The notes below the pieces were generated by a model, which saw nothing but the letters and a program-made list of their open reading frames with translations, did no database searches and was not told the origin of the DNA. The position numbers and the translations under genes were made by a program. Of a stretch of DNA of 64,000 nucleotides, positions 1 through 11,254 are shown piece after piece (positions within the stretch are counted from its first letter, which is position 1; each line of letters opens with the position of its first letter). Origin of the DNA: Eutypella sp. D-1 (lineage: Eukaryota; Ascomycota; Sordariomycetes; Xylariales; Diatrypaceae); contig JAJTTP010000001.1 in NCBI GenBank assembly GCA_023313575.1, positions 5,146,001 through 5,210,000 of the forward strand, read 5' to 3'.

Positions 1-146
1 CATCCAAAACGCTATGTTTTATGCGAGAAATTATACATTGTCGTTTCCCCGGATGCGGGCGGGACTCTGATCTATATAGTATATGGTTAATCCTAATCCA
101 GGGCGGTTAGAGGTACCCGACACGAGAAAGCGGGAGCGGAGGCTCC

Positions 147-1200
147 TTATAGGGCAAAAGCGGCCACCGCGATACCGGCAATAACGGCCAGCGAGGTGAC
201 GGCGTTCTTGCTGGCAGGGGAGACCGGGACCACCGAAGGAGGAGCCTCGACAGCCGGGGTCGTGGCGGCAGGCGGGGGCGCGGCAACGGGAGCGGGGGTC
301 GACGGCGCAGGGGGGGCCGGCGGGGCCGCGGGAGGGGGAACGACGCTGGTAATCAGGCTGGTGGTAGGAGCCGGCGGGGGCGGGGGCGGGGCCGAGGTAG
401 TGGTCTCGCAGTCGCTGGACCAGTAGCCGGGTCCCTTGGGGCCTCCGTACGGACCACCGGGGCCGTGACCACCGCCAGGGGGGCCGTAGCCGCCCTTAGT
501 GGTAGCGGTGGTAGTGGCCGTGGTGGTCGCCTTGCTAGTGCTAGTGGTGGTAGCCTTGCTGGTGGTGGTAGTGGTCGCCTTGCTGGTCGTCGTGACTGTG
601 GTAGTCTTAGTGGTGGTGCTACTAGTACTCTTCGTGCTGCTACTGCTGCTGCTAGAGCTGCTAGTAGAGCTAGGGGTAGCCTCCTTACCGCCTTCCTTAC
701 CGCCCTCCTCGCCACCAGCACCGGACTCACCACCGGGCTTGCCAAATTGCTGGTTGCCACAGTTGGTGTTGTCGATGTGGAAGGGGAACGAGTACTGGAA
801 GAGGTCCTCATCCTCCTGGGAAGCAATCTTAATTCCGTAGGTAGCGTCCTTGCCCAGCGAGCAATCCACAGTCCAGGAGAGCTGGTTCTTGGTGACGTCA
901 ACGCCGGCTATGGTTCAACATTAGCATCCATGGGTGGCACGTGATCAGATCAGGTAAGGATCTGTATATCTTACTGGCGATCTTGTTGCCGAGCTGGAGG
1001 GTCTCGGGGGTAGCGCCAGCCATAAGGGTGACATCGACCAGACCGTTGTGGTTGTTAGCCGCCCACACGATGTTGTAAACGCTGCCAGCGGGGACATCCT
1101 CATCCTTGGCAGGAGAGGACATGACGGCGAAGCCGGCAACCTGGGCCATGGCCGAGGCGGCAAAGGCCAGGGCAGAGGCAGCAATAGTAGTAGAGTGCAT
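147..1200 (-). CDS. Kre9/Knh-type Ser/Thr-rich GPI-anchored surface protein
   Basis: Two exons, 1200-975 and 907-147, joined across a 67-bp intron (donor GTAAGA, branch GCTAAT, acceptor TAG) to give 328 residues. The N-terminus (MHSTTIAASALAFAASAMAQ) is a typical signal peptide. Residues about 20-115 resemble the Kre9/Knh1 N-terminal domain of fungal GPI proteins: a conserved SPAKDEDVPAGSVYNIVW segment, then the LSWTVDC and YGIKI strands. A long Ser/Thr/Lys-rich stretch follows (O-glycosylated stalk), then Gly/Pro-rich and Pro/Ala-rich segments. The hydrophobic C-terminus (AVTSLAVIAGIAVAAFAL) directly after small residues fits a GPI attachment signal. The protein probably sits at the plasma membrane or in the wall. 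Family members are linked to beta-1,6-glucan or wall organisation, but this protein's own role is unknown. The reverse frame is also open through the low-complexity part; that is a compositional shadow. Confidence 0.85.
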
Positions 1201-4200
1201 GTTGAAGACTAGGTTGATAGACTTTTTTAGTTATGATCTGGGTTGAAGATGTGTAGACTCGGAAGGGGTACCCGGGTAGGCTTGTTAAGTTCAGACGTCG
1301 AACAACGAGCGTAAGGCTGGATATCTCAAAGATGGACTACGAAAGAGAAGAGAAGAGAAGATAACTTCGTACCGATCTGGAAGAGGGAGCGACGATGCTA
1401 TAAGTAAAGGAGTGTTTCAAGCGAGCTGGTCAAGCTGTCGAGCCGGCGCGAGGCAAGATACGATGGTGGCGAAGAAATGAATGAACGAGTCCGTAAGGCT
1501 CAAAGTTTAAAAAAAGGAGTGAATACTTAACCTATGACAGGTTGTCGCCGCAAAGAAGAGAGAATGACGTCTGTTGGAGACTTGGGGTAGGTGAGAAAAG
1601 GGAAGGGAAAGAAGGAGAAGAAGGAAACCTCGTGATGATTTAGGGTGGCCTTGGGAGGTTTTTAGGTGTTTAGTCGCATTGGTGGGAGTTATGGGACCTG
1701 TCGTACAGCACGGCACAATCCACACTACACACTAATACTAACCACTAAGACTATTTGACTACTAGGTAGATATCTTCAAGGTTAAGTGAGGTTTAAGTGA
1801 GGTTACTTTACCAGGGTCACTGACTTACTACTACTATAACCCAACCGCTTATGTATACTACTCCAGGGCTACCAAGTACATAAGTCACATCTCTACAAGT
1901 AACCATCATAGTCCCCCTCAAAGTCGTCCCTGTAATAACATTTAGCGCAAGGCATTTGGCACATTTGGGGGCTTACGGGCTTGGAGGAACATGGGAAAGT
2001 GGAGGGAATTAGATGGATTAGAGGGGATTGGAGGGGATCAAGGGACGTGAAGATGGAGAAACTTGGGTGTGTCATGGTACGCTCATACCCATGCAAGGTA
2101 CTTACTGAGAATGATCGTAGTGACATTGAACCCGTAACTCCTTGAACCCCTAGGCCCGCAAACCCGCTTGAACTGGCTCCATTAAACAAGGTATGAAGTA
2201 TCGTTACATATACAGGTCCATTTGTGCCCATTTATACCCATTTATAGACCTTATAAACCACTCTTATAGGTACTAGGGTAGAATCTACCCTACTGTTGTT
2301 GTACATCTACATAATCATGTACATACCTGACAGTCTACAGTCTGAAGACAGCCGTACTTATAGTGTAGTACTACTAAAGACTGGAAGTCTGGGCACCAGG
2401 GCACCTGCACCAAGGAGATGAAGAAGGCCCGCTAACCGGCCGGTTGGCTGTTACGGGATGACCAGTCAGCCAGTTCAAGCCCAGTCTGGCCAAGTTCAGG
2501 TACGAAGTGGTTCTACAAGTGCCAACTTGCCCTGGAACCTGCCTAATGGGCGTTCAGAGCGTTCCCCATCATTGCCATGATCGTCCAGATTCACGCGCGA
2601 GGCCTGCGCTCCTCCCGCGTTCCTTCTCTGCTCACTTTCCATTTATATACGTAATAGGTCAAGGTCGAGCCAATCACCGCCGATCCCCGAATATTTCTAC
2701 TGCAGCAAAAAAGAAATGAACGATATTGAAAACGCGCCATGAAAACAAGAGAAGGGCAAAAGGATAGAAAAGTGGATGGATGATCTAGTAGTTTGGAGAG
2801 TCGCCCAGCGGCAGCGGCAACGACAGCGCATATAGTGGACATATATGGACATAAAAAGCACTCGTGTATAAGATCATTAGGTACCTAACCATTCTAGAGG
2901 TCGAGGTTCGCTTAAAATCAAACCTTGGAAGCCTTTCATCAGACGAGAAAATAGGGGGAGAGGCGCAGTCAATGCTAGAGGACAAAGTCGGGCGTTTATT
3001 TCGCCAGCCCTTGCTTGAGGCTGAAATCTGAAATCGCCTCATGGGAATAGGGAATAAAGAAAAAGAAGAGAGAAAAAAGTGCCCTGACCAGTCAAATCCT
3101 AGAGAAAGAATTGTCAGGGTCAACATTAGGCTTGGCTTGATCTTTTTCAGAACGGAACCAGGGGTAGATCGGTCGTCCAATTAACTTTTGCTATGCAGCC
3201 CCGTCCAGCTATAGATGAGCCAATCATATGTCTGTATTTTGCTAGCTCTATGGGGAGAATTTCCATTTCGGGCAATTTTGTCTTGGCTGGGCTGGGGCTG
3301 GCTGGCCGCATAGTACTTAGATGCATAAGTAGTGCTACATAGAAGGGGAACCCAGACAGCAAGAAACTCATATATATCTAGTACATATTAGGTCTTCTGT
3401 TACATCCTTACATAGACGAGTGGTAGGGGTTTGCCGTTCCTGCATGTAAGACTCGTTAGATTGCTACAACTGCTACGCGATCAAGGCGATCTAGCCCAAT
3501 CGCTTAGAGATTTACAATCAGGTTTATTTTGAACGAACAAAAATGAGATCGTAGGGGGGTCTAGGAAGACGCCCTCGTGTGTTCACCGCGGGACGATAGG
3601 TGAACCCTACGTACCTAGGTAGAGAGGTAGGTGTTCTGGGATGGATCATCGTGGATCGTAAATAACCTTATTTTGCACATTTTCAGGCAAGAGGCATATA
3701 TATACTCTGATGGATAACGTCATTTCATAACGGCTTTTCTTGAGTTATTCTATGGAGAGCTGTCGGTGTCCGCAGACAGGACGAGACACCGCCAGCCCCG
3801 TCTGGTGTTCATCCGCCTACCTACTAGTCTAGGCCCTAAGGCCGTACCGTCTCATATCGTCTCTCGGTCTGCAGCCACATGCGACGCTGACCCCAAATCG
3901 GTGGAGATCCCCCCGGGAGCACCGCGTTTATCCCTTGCTGATATATAGTATATGAAGGCTGACAGGTGACGAGCGGGAAAGGGTTGAGAACGAGATGATG
4001 TTCAAAGCCCAAGATCAAGGGCCCAAAAGACACACAAGAATATATCATGATGGATGCTGCTTTGCTATTCGGAGGGATTTTGTTAAACCCTTCCGTCGTT
4101 GCTTGGCGGCACCACTCCCCTTTCCACGGCGGCAACATACATTATTATGTACAGTAGTACTTGGCCGCAGGTGACGGATTCCACCGCGACTAGGGTCAGG

Positions 4201-5413
4201 CTGGTACATGCATACACTGCAAACCACCATCGACGGCTGAAGTTAATTTCCCAAAATCTTGCGTTGCCGGTTTCAGTTCTGGCTTACAGGCTTGCAGCTA
4301 ATTGAACCGCGTTGTGGCAATACCAAGTAGTCCGTCTCATGTGCGGACAATATACTTTCTCTGCCTCAATACCATGCTGTATATGACAACCCTCTTTGCG
4401 GCCCATCCATCCACCTTCCAAGTTGCCCCTTCTTTGAGACGAGGGGCCATAACTGAGCGTCTGACTAGGCCGCCAGAAGGGGGGTTGTTCAGCCCTATGC
4501 ATTGGTACACCACGAGATATCCTCCACACCCTCTGTATCAGGGGGTGGTCTGTCTACGCTATCCCTGACGTAGCTGGCAAACTTAGTAATATTTCAACAT
4601 CTGTAGTAGCCACATGAAATATCTATCTACCTTACATTGCCATTATTTCCCAGTTACGAGATCCCCCCGGATTGCCATGTTATCATCATATTGAGGTGAT
4701 TAGCGTAGGGGAAAGGGGCGCGATCAACTAAAACAAATAAGGTCTCGGTATCTGCCGCTGAAGCAAAATCTTCTTGACTCGCTTCACTACAAGATGGTTC
4801 ACGCTTCTCCAGAGGAACCGGATTCCCACCCCATCCAGGCCTCCAAGGTAGAATGTAGTCAGGGACCCGTTCGGCACGCCAGGGAATTGTACCCGCCAAT
4901 TTTCCATGCGAGGAAATGAGCCAGCCGGGACTATACCTAACTCAATGATCTGGGGCGATCGTTATACCTCACGCATGCGTCGACTTATATTGTATAGCGG
5001 AGGGGGCTCGCTGTCTAGGCGGCGGGCTATAGCCACGTGAATACACTCATGGAAACAGACTAAGAAAAGTCAGTCCCGCAGTTGTCGGTAAGACATGCGT
5101 ACAACTAATTCGTCCTCTGCTGTGCGAAGTGGGACAAAAAAACCAAACCCACCGAAAAATGCAAACAAGGCGAAATCAATGTCGTCGAGAGAGCATCATA
5201 ATATCTGAGGCTCGTATAGCACGTGAACGGTAGCGCCAGGAACGTTACATAAGGTTCATACCAACAAAGTCTCACCCGCCTACCTGCACGTCCGAACTCT
5301 GAAACTCTAATGTCAATGGACCCAAGCAAATCCCACGTGCATCTGGTACCTTGCATTCTTCCATGCTCCGTCAGATCTTTGAACCGCCAGAGCGGGGGAC
5401 GCAAGCATGAAGC

Positions 5414-5660
5414 TTATTTCACGGCGCAATTGACGGAAGCCTGAACGTCCGCAATCGTCTCGCTGCAAAAGAAGACGGAGCCGGACTGTCCGGAACGGCA
5501 TTATGGTTTCCTAAAGATGCTCTCTTGAATCGGCAATACGAGCGTCCTAGTTGTTCTAGTGCTTGAATTGTCGCAGATCGCCCAGATTTGCAATCTTGGA
5601 AACTTCCACTGGAGCCGCCGTCACTCGCGCATCGGGCGATGAGTCCGGTATATCATTCGT
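5414..5660 (-). other. possible exon remnants of a small protein
   Basis: Two short minus-strand reading segments look more protein-like than their surroundings. One reads VTAAPVEVSKIANLGDLRQ and stops at 5556. The other reads SGSVFFCSETIADVQASVNC and stops at 5414 after a possible AG acceptor. No good GT donor links them and no signal peptide was found upstream. They may be a decayed small secreted-protein gene, or chance. Confidence 0.15.
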
Positions 5661-7477
5661 CCGAGGCTAGGGTAGCTCCGAGGCTATCTAGGGCTGATCT
5701 ATATCGGGATTTTCCGAGTATATTCGAGGCTGCCAATCAATATAGGGACTCTATGTAGCTACCGTTGTCGCGCTCATGTCGCGGACACCATGACCGGGGA
5801 GAGCCTCACAGTATGCCCAGAGATGTCCTCTTGATGCCGGAGGGAGGTCACAGTCTCACTCTCATTACTGTCCCTTTCTAGTGGCATCACACCGAGATGG
5901 AAGCTCAAATAAAGTTAATCTATGAATGGAATAGTCACACGTGGACGTACCCCGGAACCTTAAATCGCACTGGTACCTCTTTACCTACATGGTATAACCT
6001 TAACAACGGGGACCCTTCGTGCAGTATAAACGCTCATTCCCACGCCTAACGGAAGCATCTCCAAACTTAGATTCCCGCATGCCTAACTGCGTTCCCCGCC
6101 CTCGGTGCTACGGACGCAGTTGCAGAGTTTGAGCCTTTCTTCTCCTGGGAGGTTAATCACTGGATACCAACTATGCACTCACGCACATATGCCATGCAAA
6201 GGCGGGGAGGTGCGTATGTCATGTCATGTAAGACGCATGTAGCAATAGCAATAGCGGCTTATAGACAGGTAGAACGTGGGATATGGCGAGATCGGCCCTC
6301 TGATGCTCCAACACAGCAACAGGAACATGAGAAGAGAGAAGGGACGGATGAGAGAAAGGAGAAAAGATCTCGGTAGCCGACGTCGGAGGTCCGTTCATCA
6401 GATCCGGGAAGTCCGCGTCCAGGCTGTTATCTCTAAGACAGGTCTGCAAAGGGTGGGTGGAATGAGAGTGGCGGGCGATAAAGGGGGCGCTCTACAGAGG
6501 ACTTCAGGTAGATCGGCTGTATCGATGTGCCAGATGGATGGAGTTCCGAGGAAGCGAGAGAGAGAGAGATGTCCGCCTAGACGCTGCGCTGCTTATGAGT
6601 TGTTGGGCAGTCTCGTCGTCGTTGTTGACTTGTCTTTTGAAGTTTGGTCTTGCCGTCGCGCCCGAATGTTTGTCCTGTCGCTGTCTCATACATTGGCGTG
6701 TGCCATCCTGAAGCCGGATGTTGTTGCAGTCACGAGCCTGCCGAGCCTCATCGTGTGTATACCGGAGACAGGGGACACGCCGTGACTCAAGAGTTATCTT
6801 TTTGGGTCGGCAGTCAGCCCCTCCACCATGAGCGCAGTGGGCGAGGCCCTCAGCGACCCACGAGAGATACGCTCTCTCAAGCGCGTCGAACTCCATTATA
6901 CAGATCCTCGCCCGGATCGTAACTCCCTACTATGCCACACATGGATCGCAGGTGCCATTGTGGTCTAGCCGCACCACTATATTATAGGTGTTAAGGTTAA
7001 GGTCGGGGGTTGTACGCATCATCGCCAAAGAGTCTGGCGTTCCTAATTCATAAACACGATGTTGACGTTGTGAAGAAATCGCGCCGCGGCTGGCCCGTGT
7101 ATGAGTCTCCTGGAGCAGGAGTCCGTTGTGTAGTTCAGCTAATTTGGCGGTAGCCGACCTGGGTCATAGTCCATCCAGTTGACATGGCGATGTGCAGGGT
7201 CCGGAAGATGTGTCTTATGTGCGTCTACTTTTGCCCATTGAAACCTCCCCAAGGTGAGTACCATGTCTCTATTGATAATAACAACCACTCAGGGTAGAGG
7301 CTCAGTGTGATCTGGGTGTCCAGGTAGAACCCTTTCTTCCTTTGACTCGGGCTTGTATATACTCATATTGTTCGGCGTAGCCCAATCCGGGAGCAATATT
7401 CGTGGGCATCACTTCGAATTTCCGGGTTGTGTGATAATCAGTGGTCGGAGGGTGCCACAGTGTAAAGTCTATTAGCG

Positions 7478-7494
7478 CCCCCCCCCCCCCCCCC
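7478..7494. repeat. poly-C tract, 17 bases
   Basis: An uninterrupted run of 17 C in intergenic DNA. Its length is prone to sequencing error. Confidence 0.9.
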
Positions 7495-7765
7495 GCCCTC
7501 GAGACTATTCATCCCTCTTGCCTACATATGCCTCTATCATCATTGTAGCGGCACGGTCGCCGTACTCGCCCATTACATCAAACTGTGTCTTAGAAAAGCC
7601 CATACAGATCCAAAGACTTACGGTGTCTTCCCCAAGCAGTTCGCGCCCATAAGAACAGCGGTAGGAGTGGTGGCGCCAGACACGGTTGTATACGACGAAT
7701 GAACGGTCAGGGTGATATTCACCGTTAGACCCTTTTACCGCTGCTCTGGCTCGAAAACCGCTCGG

Positions 7766-7793
7766 CAGACAGACAGACAGACAGACAGACAGA
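7766..7793. repeat. (CAGA)7 microsatellite
   Basis: Seven perfect tetranucleotide units in the gene-poor stretch. Confidence 0.95.
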
Positions 7794-8820
7794 GGTCAAC
7801 GTCGCGGCTGAGCGTAAGTCCTTCCGGATACACACACTCTACTAGCTGAACGCACGCATAACCTAGCACAAATAAACAGGAGAGCGTGCCGATTGAGCAA
7901 CGCCGAGACATAAGCTCGGGATTGTATCGCATTTTCTCTATGAAAGAATTGTACTCGCCGCCACCACTAGAACAAACAGGCAACAAACAATTTTAGCTCG
8001 CATGCTGGAGTCCATGGAGACGATAAGTCGAAGCGACTGGCTGGCTGACTGTAAGGCCTGCCTCGCCTAGGACGCGAGAAGCCCCGTGAAAACTAGACGT
8101 GCTCCGCTATCCTGGCACGTAGAGGTTGATACGATCATCCTCGACAATCCCCTCAACATCATGGTTTACTCAACATCATAAGTATCTTTCCCATCCCATC
8201 TTTCCCACCCGAGCAATTCCGGGGTTTGTACGCACCATGGAAGAGCCAGGCTCGACAGGTGCCCCCGTTTTCGTATCATCCCTCTTGGCGTTTCCCGTTT
8301 CTCGTCCCCGCCTTGCCTTGCCTTGCCTCCCGAGAGAAAAGAGAGATAGAGAGATGGTGTGAGAATTGGGTTAGAGTTAGGTAGTATCCGATTCGCCAGG
8401 GCGTATTCGTGCCGCGTACCCTCCGCACTGCCGCACACACACACACTCTCTCCGGGCCACCGGGCATCGGGGACGTCAGTTCCGGGTCCGGAACCCCCTC
8501 AAACGTCGAATACGGACAACGTCATGCCAATGGAAGGCCTCATCAGCATCCTCCCCTTCCCCCACCCAACAGATCCCAGCGGATTGCTTCCCGGACGACG
8601 CCACGCCACACTGCAGGCGCGGCGCATAGTCCTACCTATCTTTCCCAAGAAGTGGGTCTGTAAATGCCATGGATAGGGTAGACATGGCGTGGATATGTTG
8701 GAAACGGGCCCTCCGAGGCACAATCCTCACTTATCCATGACCAAGGGCATGACGCTTCGTAGCCATATATATAATCAGGTATAGAAAACCCCCGTGATAA
8801 GACGAGCCCTGCCCTGAACA

Positions 8821-9717
8821 CTAGTCATGTATGTAGGCTGCTATCGCATGCATCATCGGTCTCGTAAGTGGGTGTAGGTTCTCGGTCCGGAGGCACAGAC
8901 GGGGCTGGTCCGGCCATAGATCGCATGGCGTAACTCGAGAACTAGATGTAAGTAGGAATATAAATATATGCGTATAAGATCGAAGGTGGGTGGGGGGGAG
9001 AGAGAGGGAATATCGACACGAATGAATAGCAGAGAGGGAAGGGGCCGTTCCGGAACGGAGATAGGTATGTTTCGTTTCTTTATGCATATTAATCAAATCA
9101 CAGAAAACTAACTTCGGGTGACGATGATTGGTTTTTTGAATCAAAACTTTCTTTCTTTCTTTCTTCAGTCTGCCTTTGCTTTCCTTTCCTTTTTTTATTT
9201 CTCTTTCCTCCTTCCTCCCTCCCTTCCTTTCCTTCCCTGAAATGGTGGGCAACAACAACGCAAATACAGACAAGACAGACTTTCTCACTCCCACTCTCCC
9301 CACCCATAGACGGACGCACATGAACACCATTTTTTCATGGAAATAAAAGATTTCTCGAACCATGTCGCCTGGAAAGGTGGAAAGAAAAATCAAGAGAAAG
9401 AGAGAAAAAAGATAAATAAAAGATAAACGCGACTTTGTCGAGCCCGTTGCGCCGCCATGTACCATAAAGACCAGATTTATCCCCCTCTTTCCCCCCAACA
9501 ACGATAAGCTAGTTAGTTTGACCAGCCATCGTGAGTCAAATTCAGCCCACCAGAGAAGACTGCTTTGAAATACAGAGGAAGGGGAGGGAGGGGCGCTGTG
9601 AAATGTTGAAAGGGAGCCCGCGGAAACGCGAGGGCCAGTCATAAGCGTCGTGGTTTCATTAGATCCGGTGCTTCTCACTCTCTGTTGTTGTGGTTTGTTG
9701 GTCAGTTTTTCCAGTTC
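8821..9717. other. probable 3' untranslated side of the KH-protein gene
   Basis: About 0.9 kb directly downstream of the KH-protein stop. It contains CT-rich tracts including a (CTTT)n run near 9148-9165. A 285-codon minus-strand frame fills it, but its translation is a low-complexity Lys/Arg/Ser mixture with no domain, which is expected from purine/pyrimidine-biased DNA. Likely the 3' UTR plus spacer. Confidence 0.5.
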
Positions 9718-11254
9718 TTAGTTCTTGGTTACGTTTGAATTTTGACGGATCTCACCAAGTCGGGAGTAGAGCATGTAGAGCGCCATCCTGTTGCACTCCT
9801 CCGTGCCCGTAATCGTGACGAGACGCTCGTTATTGTTATCCTGAGGCTCGTTGATCTTGATGACACTGCCGCTGATTTGGCGGATCTCGTTGATCTTCTG
9901 GCCACCCTTACCAATGATGGCTCCCACCATATCGTTAGGAATGAAGATCTGCTGAGTTAGTGGCGCACCAGCCATTCCACCGTGCATCGGCGGTCCATGA
10001 GGTTGTCCTCCATGGTGTTGGGGGCCAGCGGCGTGAGGTGCTTGATGCGGTGGCATATGGGGTGCCGCACCATATCCACTAGCCTGAGGAGCGTAGTGCA
10101 TGGGTACGTTGGCGTTGGGCTGGGGGGCAGCAGCGTGAGGATGGTACTGGTGAGGGTACGCTTGAGGCGGCGCTTGTTGCGAACGAGGATCAGGACGCCG
10201 TCCGTAGTTCTCACGTTGACCGAAGTTACCGCCGGCAGGCTGGGGCGTGTACGGGATCACCTGCATGCCGCCGGGGATGACGGCAGCTGGACCGCCGCTT
10301 CGCGTGGCGTAAGCCGAGGCCGCAGGGCCGCCAAACCGCTCGTTAAGCTGCTCGAGTAGAGTACTGCCGACGTAGTAAGTCGCGATGTGTACAGCATCCG
10401 CTACACCCATAACCACGAGAGAGCGCTCGCTAGACAGGGGCAGGCAGGAGTCAGAGGCATTCAGACGCGCGCCAGAAGCTTCCTGGATCTCACGGATACG
10501 GACACCCCCCTTGCCAATGATAGAACCGATAAGGACATGCGGAATGAGCAGGCGAAGAGGATAGGTTTTGGACTGCGCGCTGGAGGGCTCGGTTAAAGGC
10601 TCGTTGTTCAACGTACGAATGATCAAGCCAAAGGCCTACGACACAAGTTAGCTTTTACCCCAAGATGTTTACGTGAGAATGAAGACTCACCTTGGCCACT
10701 GCATCAACTACACCGCTCACTGTGAGGATGCGCTCAACAGCGCCCTTCTGGTAATCGCTGACGGTACACTTGGCACCAGACTGCTTCCTGATGTTGGAGA
10801 CGTTCTCACCGCCCTTGCCAATGATAGTGGCAGCTTCGGGGCTCGATATGACAGCACGGATATGGATCCAAGCAGTCTCGTCATTTGCGTTGCTTGGAGT
10901 AGAAGTCGGAACTGCGGCGGTTCCAGTGCTGGACGGGGCCGGGATGGCGGCAGGCTTGTTCTCGTTGGCGTCCGGGACAACGGTGTCACCCTGCTCGTCC
11001 GTGGCCTCGGGTTTCTCGCCGTTGGTGTCATCCTGCTTGTCTGTGCCGTTGGCCTCAGCCGGGGCGGGAGCGACACCGTTGCCAACGCTCTCGGGGGCCT
11101 CGGTTTTATGCTCGTCGTCGTCGTTGGCGTTGATGACCTTGTCGAGGGCTGGCCGTTTGGCATCGGGCTGATCGTTGGATCTGGACGGCGACGAAGCGTC
11201 CTCCAGGGGACGCTTGGCCGGGTTGGTAGTTTGTTGAGTCGGTGACGCAGACAT
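9718..11254 (-). CDS. three-KH-domain RNA-binding protein (PCBP/Hek2/Pbp2/Rnc1 type)
   Basis: Exons 11254-10691 and 10635-9718 flank a 55-bp phase-0 intron (GTGAGT..TAG), giving 493 residues. The acidic, disordered N-terminus (about 1-125) starts with a Lys/Arg-Pro patch. KH1 spans about 128-195 and is interrupted by the intron; KH2 about 210-280; KH3 about 420-488. Each carries the invariant GxxG loop as IIGKGG (IIGKGGENV, IIGKGGVRI, IIGKGGQKI). Between KH2 and KH3 lies a His/Pro/Gln/Gly-rich linker. This layout matches yeast Hek2/Pbp2, fission-yeast Rnc1 and animal PCBP/hnRNP K proteins, which bind C-rich single-stranded RNA and control mRNA stability or translation. The exact orthologue cannot be fixed by eye. 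Confidence 0.93.

Larger units (their letters stand above)
1201..8820. other. gene-poor stretch with no supportable gene
   Basis: About 7.6 kb between the GPI protein and the KH-protein 3' region. Open frames here are short, overlap on both strands, have low-complexity translations and show no recognisable domain. The first kilobase is the promoter and 5' leader side of the minus-strand GPI gene. Microsatellites at 7478 and 7766 and one weak candidate for exon remnants at 5414-5660 are listed separately. Base composition is mixed and not RIP-like (CA and TG are common), so this is not a decayed transposon of the kind seen at 44-60 kb. Small secreted-protein genes or non-coding transcripts cannot be excluded by eye. 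Confidence 0.6.

Noticed and set aside
4654..4899. 81-codon minus-strand frame with Trp/Pro-rich, protein-like sequence
   Set aside because: No homologous domain recognised and no neighbouring exon found; left as intergenic.
6276..6896. Overlapping frames of 169 and 130 codons on opposite strands
   Set aside because: Neither has a domain, convincing start context or codon bias; they overlap each other.
8821..9678. 285-codon minus-strand open frame
   Set aside because: Low-complexity Lys/Arg/Ser translation without domain in pyrimidine-rich DNA; better explained as the 3' UTR of the KH-protein gene.
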